DNA from: Lewinella sp. LCG006
GTDB lineage: Bacteria > Bacteroidota > Bacteroidia > Chitinophagales > Saprospiraceae
Assembly (NCBI RefSeq): GCF_040784935.1
Contig: NZ_CP160680.1
Span: 6,243,802 to 6,307,801 of the forward strand
Direction of reading: 5' to 3'
DNA: 64,000 bases
Part shown: positions 18,315 to 27,455 of the stretch, in pieces
Numbering within the stretch: position 1 is the first letter of the stretch
Layout of the letters: each line of letters opens with the position of its first letter
Made by a program: the position numbers and the translations under genes
Notes under the pieces: generated by a model
Database searches by the model: none
The model's input: the letters and a program-made list of their open reading frames with translations, nothing else
Told to the model about the DNA's origin: nothing

Positions 18315-18968
18315 ATGTTAGAGCTACTTTATCGCCCCTTAATAATGCTGCACATCATCACTGGTCTTATAGCCATGGGTGCATCCTTAGTTGCTTTTTC
18401 CACCTCCAAGTGGAGTCACTGGCACAAAAAGGCAGGCACGGTCTTCTTTGTGACCATGCTGATTACTTCGCTGGCCAGCATTCCCTCTGGAATTGCGCAT
18501 GAGAAATGGGCCTTAGTGATGCTCTGTGTGTTTAGCTTTCACCTCACTTACAGTGGCAAACGTTATTTAGCTTTTCGCCGCCATGAGCAACCTACCTATT
18601 TGGATTATGCGTCCAGTATCATGATCCTTATTTTTGGCATCCTGCTTCTGGCCGTTGGCGTACCTGCTTTCGTAAGTGGTATGGGGCCAATGGGAGCCAT
18701 TGCGCCCGCCGCCTTTGGGTTCATCTCCCTGAGCATGGCGCGGGAAGATTATCAGTGGTATCGGAATATCAATCGCAGCGCAAAACTGGGCTTACGCCGT
18801 CATATTGGTCGGATGGGTGGTGCTACGATTGCGGTATTTACTGCGTTTTTCGTCAACGTAAACTTTGTGATTCCCAGCAGTATCGCATGGATTATCCCGA
18901 CGGTATTGGGGAGTTTCCTGATCGCCTGGTTTATGCGTAAATTGAGGTTAGGGCAGCCGATTCGGTAG
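18315..18968 (+). CDS. Seven-helix membrane protein, DUF2306-like
   Basis: 217 residues with about seven hydrophobic helices. The first helix region LHIITGLIAMGASLVAFSTSKWSHWHKKAGTVFF, with a conserved histidine in the helix and a histidine pair in the following loop, resembles the DUF2306-like membrane proteins; further histidine and arginine positions (RRHEQPTYLDY, RRHIGRMGGA) lie in loops. Function is unknown; the histidines could bind haem or metal, which is speculation. Its end overlaps the convergent methyltransferase gene by 21 bases. Confidence 0.6.
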   Translation: MLELLYRPLIMLHIITGLIAMGASLVAFSTSKWSHWHKKAGTVFFVTMLITSLASIPSGIAHEKWALVMLCVFSFHLTYSGKRYLAFRRHEQPTYLDYASSIMILIFGILLLAVGVPAFVSGMGPMGAIAPAAFGFISLSMAREDYQWYRNINRSAKLGLRRHIGRMGGATIAVFTAFFVNVNFVIPSSIAWIIPTVLGSFLIAWFMRKLRLGQPIR

Positions 18969-19748
18969 GCTCACCACATAATACCCACAAGTCGTCAGAA
19001 AATTCCGCAGGAATGGCAAGACGCTGATGAACCCAAATTGCTCGCGCTTTTTCAAACCAAACTTCACCTCATAATTTGGGTTGATAAGCCAAAGCTGCTC
19101 GTGGTCAATTTGGTAGCCGTTGGTGCCAATGATTTTACGCAAACGCTCAATGCTGATGCCGGTAGACTTGATATAGAGCAGTTCATCAATCACCGCCTGG
19201 CTTTCGCCAAATGCCTTGAGCAGCATCCGGTAAAGGGGAACCGGCAACAAATGAAAATACGGCAATTTGGAAAGTACCTTACTACTACATACCTGCTGAT
19301 GCCCACCAAACGGCATGTACCAGGGGGGAAAACCCAGAAACAAACGCCCCGCTGGCTTTAGGTAGGCCTTGATATAGCCCATAAAACGATCTTGATCGAC
19401 GATATGCTCAATGACATCGCGTAAGAAGATGAAATCGAAAGTACCCAGGGTCTCAGGGTTTAAATCGTAGACATCAACAGCGATGAGTTCGAGTTTAGCT
19501 TGATGGACATGATCTCCGTAAAAATCTTTCGCTCGCTCAATTTGTTGAGCATTGAGATCTACGCCAACACAATTGCAGCCGAGATCCAAAAAAGGCTTGA
19601 GATTGCCTCCTTCCCCACAACCCACTTCCAGAATCCGATGCTCCGGGCCAATGGGGAGAAAGGGCTGCACGAAAGGAATCACGTATTTTTCCGTCGTATA
19701 AGCCTGTTCCTCAAAATAACGTTGCCTGTCTGAATGACGTTCCTGCAT
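18948..19748 (-). CDS. Class I SAM-dependent methyltransferase
   Basis: 266 residues. The SAM-binding motif I is ILEVGCGEGGNLKPFLDLGCNCVGVDLN (about 40-66), motif II is FDFIFLRDVIEHI, and the following LKPAGRLFLGFPPWYMPFGGHQ fits post-motif III. Substrate is not predictable; the C-terminal half (LPVPLYRMLLKAFGE to the end) looks like the variable region of methyltransferases near cell-surface glycan genes. The ATG at 19748 gives MQERHSDRQRYFEEQAY, a normal start. Convergent and overlapping with the membrane protein at 18315. Confidence 0.88.
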   Translation of the reverse strand: MQERHSDRQRYFEEQAYTTEKYVIPFVQPFLPIGPEHRILEVGCGEGGNLKPFLDLGCNCVGVDLNAQQIERAKDFYGDHVHQAKLELIAVDVYDLNPETLGTFDFIFLRDVIEHIVDQDRFMGYIKAYLKPAGRLFLGFPPWYMPFGGHQQVCSSKVLSKLPYFHLLPVPLYRMLLKAFGESQAVIDELLYIKSTGISIERLRKIIGTNGYQIDHEQLWLINPNYEVKFGLKKREQFGFISVLPFLRNFLTTCGYYVVSLPNRLP

Positions 19749-19825
19749 AAATCTTGATTCGTTGTGTCGCTAAATTAGGAAATCCCCCCGGCTTTAAGCT
19801 ATTTTTGACAAAAAGCTACCTTGAT

Positions 19826-20899
19826 ATGGTTGGTAATATCCCTTCAAAGAAAAAAATTGTTGTTCCGATAACGGCTGAATTACAAGGCTACCTTCGTCGT
19901 TACGGAAGATCAGTTGCGCTTCCCCTCCAATACGAAGACCTCACCCACTATCAATCCAGTATCCCACTTGAAGACCACGAAGGCAATCCCACCTACTGGG
20001 AGCAGGTCTTTTACAATGAATACGACCGGGAGCATCTGTACCGTTCCCTTACCCAGATTTACTCTTTGCTGAAAACAGATGGAGACACGGATGTACTGCA
20101 TCATCTAACCGTAGCACGGGTTGACTACTGTACTTTTGGCAATACAAAACCGTTCAGAATCAGGATTATCAACCGACTTAATGACAACTACGATCATTTT
20201 TATATTAAAAAATCAGATGCCTCCCGCATTTATGGCTTGGAGCTGGAAGAATTACTTTCCCCCAATTCTTTCATGTACCTCCACCATAATGACACCTTGA
20301 TCGAAGAGCATATAGCGGGTATTCCTGGCGACGACTTTATCCGAAAAAACCTCGCAGATACCACCTTTAACCAAATCCGTATCGCTAAAGAGTTTGTTAA
20401 GTTCAACGAACGCTGTTTTGTAAGACTCCTCGGAGATATGCGTGCCTACAACTACGTCGTAGATATAACCCCCGATATCGAAGGTTCGCAATACCGCATG
20501 CGAGCTATCGACTTTGACCAACAATCCTACGAAGGGCGCAGCAGCTTTTACCAACCCAAATACTTCAAGGAGAACAATCCCATCATCTTCTTAGGGCAGC
20601 AACACATGAATGTAGCTACCATGAAACAGTACCAGATGGAGGAACGCAGCCTGATAGCCAACCGTATCAAAGCCAGCAAAAGGAGAGTGAGTAATCTTTT
20701 TACGGTGATGCTCAAAGACCACATTTCCAGTCCGGAGAAAGTAGTCAAATTAAGAGAAGAACTTGCGTACCATCACAAAACAAAAGTGTTTAATCACTGC
20801 GAAAGTATGGGTGAAATTGTTTACGAAAACCTGAAGTTGGTACTGGACAAAGATTTCAAACAAAGTACCGCCATTTTTGACTTAGCCTCTGAGGAGTAA
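19826..20899 (+). CDS. Unknown protein with kinase-like active-site pattern
   Basis: 357 residues from the ATG at 19826 (a TTG 72 bases earlier is in frame but less likely). No family is recognised. A set of motifs in the right order recalls atypical kinases of the aminoglycoside phosphotransferase/HipA type: a lysine pair in FYIKKSDASR (128-129), an acidic hinge LIEEHIAGIPGDDF (about 160), a catalytic-loop-like GDMRAYNYVVD (Asp204, Asn209), and AIDFDQQ (Asp229) where DFG would be. The remainder is helical and basic. It is the last gene before the cassette array. Kinase activity is inference only. Confidence 0.5.
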   Translation: MVGNIPSKKKIVVPITAELQGYLRRYGRSVALPLQYEDLTHYQSSIPLEDHEGNPTYWEQVFYNEYDREHLYRSLTQIYSLLKTDGDTDVLHHLTVARVDYCTFGNTKPFRIRIINRLNDNYDHFYIKKSDASRIYGLELEELLSPNSFMYLHHNDTLIEEHIAGIPGDDFIRKNLADTTFNQIRIAKEFVKFNERCFVRLLGDMRAYNYVVDITPDIEGSQYRMRAIDFDQQSYEGRSSFYQPKYFKENNPIIFLGQQHMNVATMKQYQMEERSLIANRIKASKRRVSNLFTVMLKDHISSPEKVVKLREELAYHHKTKVFNHCESMGEIVYENLKLVLDKDFKQSTAIFDLASEE

Positions 20900-21204
20900 T
20901 TGGCAGGGCTTGTTGTTGCTTCTGGCACCACCCAAATATCTCCCTCCGGAGGGACCGATCCGCGGGATCGAGGCCTCTCTGCTGGCGGCACGTCAGGCAG
21001 GCAGGGCAGTGATACACCACTAATGCAAGGGCACGAGTTAGCGCTTGATGATTGTGGAGCGCAATTTGCTACCTATCCTCAACGATTTATTTTTGGCGAT
21101 TGCTTATGCGAAACGGGAATATGCGTATTTTGTCCATGGAGGGGTACATTGTACGCAACAGAGGCGACGAGATAGGGGGATTTAGTGCAATGCGGTGTAA
21201 AAAA
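20900..21204. other. Region between chromosome gene and cassette array; possible coding remnant
   Basis: About 300 bases without a convincing gene. It begins with GC-rich palindromic bits (CTCCCTCCGGAGGGA at 20940; GATCCGCGGGATC at 20957). A 45-residue plus-strand frame at 21048-21185 (starting MIVERNLLPILNDLFLAIAY) has a protein-like composition and may be a gene fragment. No complete attC site can be drawn here, so this may mark the eroded left edge of the array. Confidence 0.35.
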
Positions 21205-21775
21205 GCTGGGCACAATTCTATTCTGTTCTTCTGAGAAATATACTAAATTGTCATTAAATCTAGAAGTTGATAGTAATAGCCCTGTAATTCTGAGAGTTAA
21301 GAATTATCTGGAGAATTACAGGACGTCTAAATATTTACAAAGAAATTTTTCAACTCATTTCGATAAAAAAATAAGAGTGAAGAAGATATTACTAGCATTA
21401 GCATTAATAACTATTCCAATATTGGTAGAGGCGCAAGCAATGGACACTCTATCAATTAAATCATTGGTTAATGCCCTAGGAGATAGTATTGACGCTTTGA
21501 TAATAGAAAATACTGAATTGGATAAGAACCTCCGTGAGGTGAAAAGTGATTATGCTAATGAAATTTTAAAAGCGAATAGTACAATCACACAACTAAATGC
21601 ATTTGTCGATGCCTTTGGAATAATATATACGATAATCACAATTCTTATTGCTCTTCTTGGAATCGTACTTCCTGTTTTAATATGGCAATTTGGAATTAGG
21701 CCATCAAGAAGGCTAATCAAAAACCTAGAGAATACGGTAGAAGAAAAAATTGAAGGGTACATATACCCGTCACTA

Positions 21776-22859
21776 AGTAGTTTGGGAAAAATTCGTATTT
21801 TTTGGCGTGAAAATCAAGCTAAGTCAATCCGAGTACGATCAATTACGTCAAATTCAGAAGCATCCGAATTTGCCCCCGCGTCAATTCCGCAAGGTTACGG
21901 TCTTGATTATGTTGCATCAGGGACATAAGATCAAGGTCATTGAGGCTGCGCTGGGTTTGGATGATAATACCATCAGACGTTACGCGAAAGCCTTTTATGA
22001 AAAGGGATTGACGGCTTACCTCTTGGATGGGTTTACGCCCTATTCAGGAAAACTGAACGAGGAAGAGATTTTACTCTTGACAGCTCACTTGGAAGAGAAC
22101 TTGTACGAAGAAGCCGCTTCCATTTGTGAGTATGTTCAAGTAACCTTTGGCGTTATTTATTCGGTATCTGGTATGACTCAGCTCCTGCATCGCATTGGCT
22201 TTGTATACAAGCAGACCAAGGCAGTAGCCAGCAAAGCTAACGAACAAGATCAGCTGGATTTTCTAGATGACGTACTGCCCAAACTTTTGGAACAAGCCGT
22301 ACAAGGAGAAGCAGTAGTATACTACGCTGATGGCTGTCATCCCACCCATAATACCAAAACGGGGAGAGCTTGGATACGCAAGGGCCGAGACTTTGAGGTG
22401 GACTGTAATAGCGGTCGTAAACGGGTAAATATCAACGGTGCGATCAATGCACTTAAGCCTGAGCACCTGGTTTATGACATCACTGATTCTATCAATGCAC
22501 AGTCTACCCAACGGCTGTGCCGGCAATTATTGAAGAAACATCCAAAGAAGAAAATATATCTGATCTGCGATAATGCCCGCTATAATCGCAATAAAATGCT
22601 CCAGGACTGGGCCGCTGATCAGCGCATAGAATTTGTATTTCTACCCCCTTATTCTCCTAATTTGAATCTAATAGAGCGGCTTTGGAAGTTTATGCGTAAA
22701 AAAGTCATCAGCTCTATTTACTACGATACGTATTCAAAATTCAAAGACGGAATAATTGATTTTCTCAATGACACTAAGTCACACAAGTCAGAGTTACGCA
22801 GGCTACTAACGTTGAATTTTCGTTCAGTAGGTGGGACTTCTGTATACGCCCAAACCACT
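21776..22859 (+). mobile_element. IS630-family insertion sequence
   Basis: About 1084 bp bounded by TA at 21774-21775 and 22860-22861, the TA duplication typical of IS630/Tc1/mariner elements. The ends are near-perfect inverted repeats: AGTAGTTTGGG on the left and CCCAAACCACT on the right, with one mismatch. It contains one transposase gene. Removing it with one TA restores the interrupted host frame. Confidence 0.9.
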
Positions 22860-22862
22860 TAG
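21807..22862 (+). CDS. IS630-family transposase
   Basis: 351-residue DDE transposase. An N-terminal pair of helix-turn-helix units (KVIEAALGLDDNTIRRYAKAF, then GLTAYLLDGF) binds the ends. The catalytic part has YADGCHPTHN (first D), LICDNARYNRN (second D) and LPPYSPNLNLIERLWKFMRK (third acidic residue, E), so all three active-site residues are present. The start is GTG (21807) inside the element. The stop codon TAG uses the TA of the target duplication. Probably active or only recently inactivated. Confidence 0.95.
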   Translation: MKIKLSQSEYDQLRQIQKHPNLPPRQFRKVTVLIMLHQGHKIKVIEAALGLDDNTIRRYAKAFYEKGLTAYLLDGFTPYSGKLNEEEILLLTAHLEENLYEEAASICEYVQVTFGVIYSVSGMTQLLHRIGFVYKQTKAVASKANEQDQLDFLDDVLPKLLEQAVQGEAVVYYADGCHPTHNTKTGRAWIRKGRDFEVDCNSGRKRVNINGAINALKPEHLVYDITDSINAQSTQRLCRQLLKKHPKKKIYLICDNARYNRNKMLQDWAADQRIEFVFLPPYSPNLNLIERLWKFMRKKVISSIYYDTYSKFKDGIIDFLNDTKSHKSELRRLLTLNFRSVGGTSVYAQTT

Positions 22863-23467
22863 GGACGGGTATAGAAAAAAATGAGGAAGAAAAAATAAAT
22901 TCGGCTATTGAAAATATTAAGAGTACAAATAATGATATTCGAAATCAAGCTGTAAATTATCTTTCATTTTCACATCATAAGGGACTTTCTGAAAAACAGT
23001 TGTATGAATTATATTCTTTAATAAAACACGAAAAGGTATTAGAGATAGGTACAAGAGGTTCAATAATATTTCTTTTGAGTACAGTGAAGAACAAATTTGC
23101 TTATGAAATATTCACTGATCAAAAGCTTTTAAAAGAAGATATAATTCGAAGTCGAGCTAGGTTCTACTTTGCTAAAATGGATTTTGAATACTCTAAAGCT
23201 GGCCTGATTTATTTGTTAGAAAGTGCTGATGATAGAGGACAAGAATTTAGTAGCATTCTCGCTAATCTTAATTTGTTTCTAAATAATATTTTAGTATTCT
23301 TAAATGATGAAGAGATAGTCAATTTGTTTGATGCTTGGCCAAAGAAACTGACTAAGCTGCCTGAATTATCTTTTATTCTTAATTCCGTGGGAATAGATCG
23401 TTCTAGAATCCAAAACACTTATTTCTATAGACTTTACAAAGATCAATTAGATAAAATATAATCCTGT

Positions 23468-23534
23468 GCCTAACTTTGCTACTACGTCCAGCCCTTCGCT
23501 TCGCTGCGGTCCGGCGCAGTAGCCAGAGTTCTAC
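23468..23534 (+). other. attC site a (uninterrupted)
   Basis: 67-bp integron-type recombination site. R'' is GCCTAAC (23468-23474, an exact RYYYAAC) and the left arm AACTTTGCTACTACG is complementary, with an extra bulged base, to the right arm ending AGTAGCCAGAGTT. R' is GTTCTAC (23528-23534), whose G/TT would be the crossover point. The central part TCCAGCCCTTCGCTTCGCTG can fold. This site is intact and shows what sites b and c looked like before their introns arrived. Confidence 0.8.
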
Positions 23535-23661
23535 TCAATTGAAATAGAGATCATAAAGTTGTTCAAGATGAATTGTTCTAAATAGTCTAAAATTCTTCTA
23601 AGTTTAAGTAAAAGATAAAATTGTTGTATTTTTATTTAGAAGTAAATAAATATGAGCAAGA

Positions 23662-24903
23662 ATGAATATGAAAGAAGAGATACTTAATCTAATAAGAAAG
23701 GGAGATTTAGAAAAAGCTATCAATATGATGGTTGATTATTCGACTACTGCTAATTTTGGAAATATCACGTATGAGATATATCTACTTCAAAGCCGATACA
23801 GCAGAAACGAAATACAATACTTAAAAGAAACAACGAGTAAAGAAGATTATGATAGCAGCCTGAATAGGATAACGATTGGACTAATAGAGATCGTTGACAA
23901 AATGTTTGTGTCAACAAGTGAATTTATAACCAACGAAGCCGCACTACCTTATACACTATACTACTCGACTGATAGAAGAAATGTCTCTTCTTTTCAAGTT
24001 ATCTTTGATAAGGAGTCAAGAAAAGTTGTGATTGATAACACAAGATCAAAATCAGAATATAAGGGTAAATACTACCTGTATTCTAACCATACTTGCATTA
24101 CAGTTGAGAATAATACTAATTATTTCATTAATGTTATTTTTTATTCAGGAACGTTTTTTCCTAATGATGATCATGAAATTTCACTAGGTATAGTGAATTT
24201 GATTGGTATTGATGGCGTAGCATGTTCTTCTTCGGCAGTGCTGAGAAAAGGAACTCCGAAAGAAAATGAAAATAGAGACACAGTATTAATTGAACATTTC
24301 ATTCTTCACAGACCTGTTCTTGGTATACACAACAGCTTGAAGGGCGTTTTCAATGAGAGAGAGCTGAGAAATAGAATTGACTCTGAAAATGTAATCGGTA
24401 CGTTTGCTGGAATATATAAAGCGATTATAGTCAGCAATCGTCGAAAAGCCTTGATTCCATTTGCATTAGAGATTACTAAGACTGGTATATTGATTTCGCA
24501 TCGTGAGCCAAATGAATTGAGCAATTTAGAAGGAATTGTACATGTTATTGATAAGAATACAATTACTATCAACGTATATCTCAACCATAGAGATGAGAAA
24601 GTTTTTGCTGAGTTTCGTGTTTATCTGAATACCTCAAAAGGTACATACAGAAAGTATAAATTTTATAGTGGTACTTATTCAAGTATTAGTTATCGAGGTA
24701 AGGAACCACGAGCGGGAAGATGTTTGATGATAAAGCTAAAAAGTAAATATATTGATGAAATCTCTACTACTCCCATTGAAATTGGATCTCAAGAGTTTAA
24801 TGAGATGACAGCGAAATACCCTAAACTTATAGATTATTTGAGTGGAAAGTATGATGATTACATAGAAGATTTTCAGAGCGCAGTGAATACTCAAACTGAG
24901 TAG
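23662..24903 (+). CDS. Cassette 2 protein with effector-associated-domain-like N-terminus
   Basis: 413 residues. The first 85 (EEILNLIRKGDLEKAINMMVDY, then EIYLLQSRYSRNEIQYLKE and SLNRITIGLIEIVDKM) match the pattern of the bacterial effector-associated domain 11 type: GDLEKA, an LLxSRxxR helix, and a final NRIxxxLxEIxD helix. These death-domain-like adaptors link parts of NTP-dependent conflict systems. The rest (about 95-390) is beta-rich with no recognised family and contains a CSSSAV stretch. The stop TAG overlaps the R'' box of attC b, a normal compact cassette layout. The domain call is from memory of the pattern; a profile search would decide it. Confidence 0.6.
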   Translation: MNMKEEILNLIRKGDLEKAINMMVDYSTTANFGNITYEIYLLQSRYSRNEIQYLKETTSKEDYDSSLNRITIGLIEIVDKMFVSTSEFITNEAALPYTLYYSTDRRNVSSFQVIFDKESRKVVIDNTRSKSEYKGKYYLYSNHTCITVENNTNYFINVIFYSGTFFPNDDHEISLGIVNLIGIDGVACSSSAVLRKGTPKENENRDTVLIEHFILHRPVLGIHNSLKGVFNERELRNRIDSENVIGTFAGIYKAIIVSNRRKALIPFALEITKTGILISHREPNELSNLEGIVHVIDKNTITINVYLNHRDEKVFAEFRVYLNTSKGTYRKYKFYSGTYSSISYRGKEPRAGRCLMIKLKSKYIDEISTTPIEIGSQEFNEMTAKYPKLIDYLSGKYDDYIEDFQSAVNTQTE

Positions 24904-26016
24904 AACTTTGCTACTACGGTGCGACACGAAGTCGCTATAAATACTGTTAAACCACTGAATATGAGTTCATAAAGATGAACTTAGATGTGCTTTAACCGCT
25001 GGTACTACCCAGCGTTTCCTATGTCGGCATGGGCTACTGGTAACGGTGGTTTGTGAAGCCCGACAGACAAATCGAGCCTTTCAAAAAAGACTGCTGCGAA
25101 GTGGTCTTCAAAGCTGTTAATCCCCTACGGGGAAGGCGGTGGAATAAGATGATAGGCACAAGGTAGCTGAACTGTTTCAAGCCTCGTTATCCCGATTAAA
25201 AATCGGGAAAATGGCGCAAGGGATTGTAGACGATTGCTGTTGTAGGGCAACGTCAATCGCCATAGCCAAAAGCGGCAAAGGGTAGGAATAGCGGTCTCGT
25301 GTATACCGCTACGTAGTCCTTGTGATGGTGAGGGTATGAAAAACCTGAACGATTACTGAAAATTCCCTCGGGGTAAAGACAGGTGCTAAGTCATCGTAGG
25401 GCATTGTGGTTCGCTACGCGGCTTGTATTTATGGCGGAACGTGGTAAGCCCGTATTTTTCCCTGCGCAAGCAAGGGTAGGAAGGAAGTAATTCCTGACGA
25501 TGGAGGTGCGGGTAAAGGATGCTGGAAAAAGCGAATGCCTTGTTGTAATGATGAGGATAGAGGTTGCGACATTAGGTCAACATTACCTCCAGCGAAAGCT
25601 GTGCCCACTTCCTATGCAGGTGTTCTATTACGAGAAAGAGACAGCAACTGTTTAAATGGAGAAAGCAAGGGATGCGTGAGAAGAGGTCAGCGATTCCTTT
25701 TTGGCAGCGCAATGCACTCCAAGCAGGCTCAAATTGAGGAGAGTAATTCTGCTGAGAATTTCATCCTAATTCTGGTGGCAGTCCTAGTCTTGAGTGTCGT
25801 AAAATCAAATAATAACAAAGCAATTTGTTATGTTTGGTGCGGTGACAAAGCCGTTAAGAATGCTTGAGCCGTATGCCGTGAACTCAGCGAAGCGGTCTCA
25901 CGACCGAAGGAAGTAAAGTGGCACGTACGGTTCTTAGGGGGGAAAGGGCAGTGATGCCCTGACCTACCCGACACAATGCCTCCTACGTCGGCACTGCGTG
26001 GTAGCCGGAGTTGTGG
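24900..26016 (+). other. attC site b, split by group II intron 1
   Basis: R'' GTAGAAC (24900-24906) and the left arm AACTTTGCTACTACG (to 24918) are separated by a 1054-bp intron from the right part (25973-26016), which ends GGTAGCCGGAGTT with R' GTTGTGG (26010-26016). Without the intron the site is 63 bp. The left arm is identical over 15 bases to site a. R'' is complementary to the R' box of site a, as expected for the two ends of one cassette. Confidence 0.78.
24919..25972 (+). ncRNA. Group II intron 1, without intron-encoded protein
   Basis: 1054-bp intron starting GTGCGACACG (GUGYG consensus) with first hairpin GCGAC-ACGAA-GTCGC, an internal GGAACGTGGTAAGCCCGT region seen in bacterial group II introns, a domain V flanked by GAGCCGTATG and CGTACGGTTC (25866-25933), a domain VI stem AAAGGGCAGTGATGCCCTGA with a candidate branch A, and the 3' end CTACCCGAC. 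The ends are fixed by comparing the two copies and the empty site a. No reverse transcriptase gene lies in domain IV, so mobility or splicing must depend on a protein supplied from elsewhere. Confidence 0.85.
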
Positions 26017-26039
26017 GAAATTTAATAAATTGAAGTAGT

Positions 26040-27443
26040 ATGAAGCCTTCGAACATAAGTAAGGTGGGACCGATCTGGAAAATAGATGGTGGTGATATTT
26101 TTCTTTCTCCCTTTAAGACGATTCCGTTGTTAGAAGGCTATGCGCCCGAAAAGACGCTTAAACCTGATACACCACTTTTGATGCAGGTTAAGGAACGAGC
26201 AGATGAGTGGTTTCAAAAGTTCCCTGATTGCTGCGATACCCATGAGAAATTCAAAGTATTACCAAATTTCTCAAAGGAAGACTACGCTTTTATTCCAGAT
26301 CAAATAGTAGAGAATTTAAAATACTTCGGGTATTGTTTGGAATATTTCATTGGTAAGGATGAATGGCTTGACAACGTTACTCAATATCTAGATTATTTGT
26401 CAAAGAGCTTTGGCTCACCTGTAGTTGGAGGTTATTTGTTTGAGATTGCAGTCAAGGTATTAATCGAAAACATAAATTTAGACAACGGTGATTTGTCAGA
26501 CGATGATCGAATAAGCTTGTTAGAATATTTTGAGCCTCCGAAACCTGATGAATTCTTTCAAGAAAGAGACATGACGGTACTTTATGAGACATTTCAGAAA
26601 TGGTTGAAGGCAATTCCAAATGTTGGTTCCTTTAAAATGTACAAGGAACAGCTAACTGGTAAGATTCCCATGAATCTGTTTGGATATGAAATGAAGTTTA
26701 ATAAGTATTTACAGCAGCCCTTCATGAAGATGCGAACTAAGAAGGAGTTGCTTGACCTTTTGCTGAAATTGACTGAGAGCCACCTTAAGGACCTTTCAAG
26801 ACTCATCCAAGAAAAGAGGATTGTTGTTATTAAAGACAAAAATGATCTAGTTGAGGCAGCAGAAAATCGACTACAACTTGAGCATTCAAAATTGTTTAAG
26901 TCTGAGCATTCAGATGAAGAAATTGAATACTTAGAGCTCATTAGTAAATGGTTTGATGCTATTATTAGGTATTACGAAACTGTTAGTAGCTATTTAACCG
27001 AGGATTCGGTGGCAATAAGTTCACAACTTGATCGAATAGAGGATAATACCACTGATACTTTGTCAAATACAGATATCATAAGGTTTGAAATGGCCTCTTT
27101 GGCAAGATCAAATTCTTTGAGAGAATGGGCGGATAGTACTCTAGGAAGAGATTTTTTTGATAAGCTTGACTCTGAAATAAGTGATGGTAGAATTGAGGAG
27201 GAGCGGTTAAAGGAACTATTCAATTATTTGCAAAAATATTTTCTTGATGTTAAGAATGACAGCCTTGAGGTAAAGAAATTAAATGAGCAAATAGCGAGAA
27301 GTGATGTCTCAGTAAAGCACAAGCTTAAGCTGAGCATACCAATATTCTTGTTCACGAAATATGAAGCTGAAGTTGAACTAAGTAAAAAAGAGCAAATACC
27401 TCTTACAATTGCAGGTATTATGAAGCTACTTATTAAAGAATAG
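26040..27443 (+). CDS. Cassette 3 alpha-helical protein of unknown function
   Basis: 467 residues, AT-rich gene, no signal peptide. Predicted mostly helical with long amphipathic stretches (about 235-300 and 330-420); the last 45 residues (VKHKLKLSIPIFLFTKYEAEVELSKKEQIP) look like a separate beta hairpin or short beta domain. No catalytic motif is recognised. The gene fills its cassette: it starts 24 bases after the R' box of site b and stops 13 bases before R'' of site c. Given the neighbouring cassettes a role in a conflict or defence system is possible, but nothing in the sequence proves it. Confidence 0.75.
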   Translation: MKPSNISKVGPIWKIDGGDIFLSPFKTIPLLEGYAPEKTLKPDTPLLMQVKERADEWFQKFPDCCDTHEKFKVLPNFSKEDYAFIPDQIVENLKYFGYCLEYFIGKDEWLDNVTQYLDYLSKSFGSPVVGGYLFEIAVKVLIENINLDNGDLSDDDRISLLEYFEPPKPDEFFQERDMTVLYETFQKWLKAIPNVGSFKMYKEQLTGKIPMNLFGYEMKFNKYLQQPFMKMRTKKELLDLLLKLTESHLKDLSRLIQEKRIVVIKDKNDLVEAAENRLQLEHSKLFKSEHSDEEIEYLELISKWFDAIIRYYETVSSYLTEDSVAISSQLDRIEDNTTDTLSNTDIIRFEMASLARSNSLREWADSTLGRDFFDKLDSEISDGRIEEERLKELFNYLQKYFLDVKNDSLEVKKLNEQIARSDVSVKHKLKLSIPIFLFTKYEAEVELSKKEQIPLTIAGIMKLLIKE

Positions 27444-27455
27444 ATAGATTACTTC

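Larger units (their letters stand above)
21377..23461 (+). pseudogene. Cassette 1 gene: exported/membrane protein broken by IS630 insertion
   Basis: Joining 21377-21775 to 22862-23461 restores one open frame of 332 residues exactly across the TA target, so the gene was intact before the transposon arrived. The GTG start gives MKKILLALALITIPILVEAQA, a signal peptide. Residues 30-75 are helical, and a transmembrane helix (IIYTIITILIALLGIVLPVLIWQF) is at about 82-105. A charged coiled region (ENTVEEKIEGY, then EKNEEEKINSAIENIKSTNN) precedes a soluble alpha-helical C-terminal domain. No family is recognised. Strongly AT-rich compared with flanking chromosomal genes. The stop lies seven bases before the attC site at 23468. 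Confidence 0.8.

Noticed and set aside
21185-21928. 247-residue frame running into IS630
   Set aside because: Its first 64 codons lack coding character and its end reads into the transposon; the real gene starts at the GTG 21377 and continues after the element.
25535-25867. 110-residue open frame inside the first intron
   Set aside because: The frame runs through covarying RNA stems and ends in domain V; it has no protein family and the matching frame in the second copy differs by more than synonymous change.
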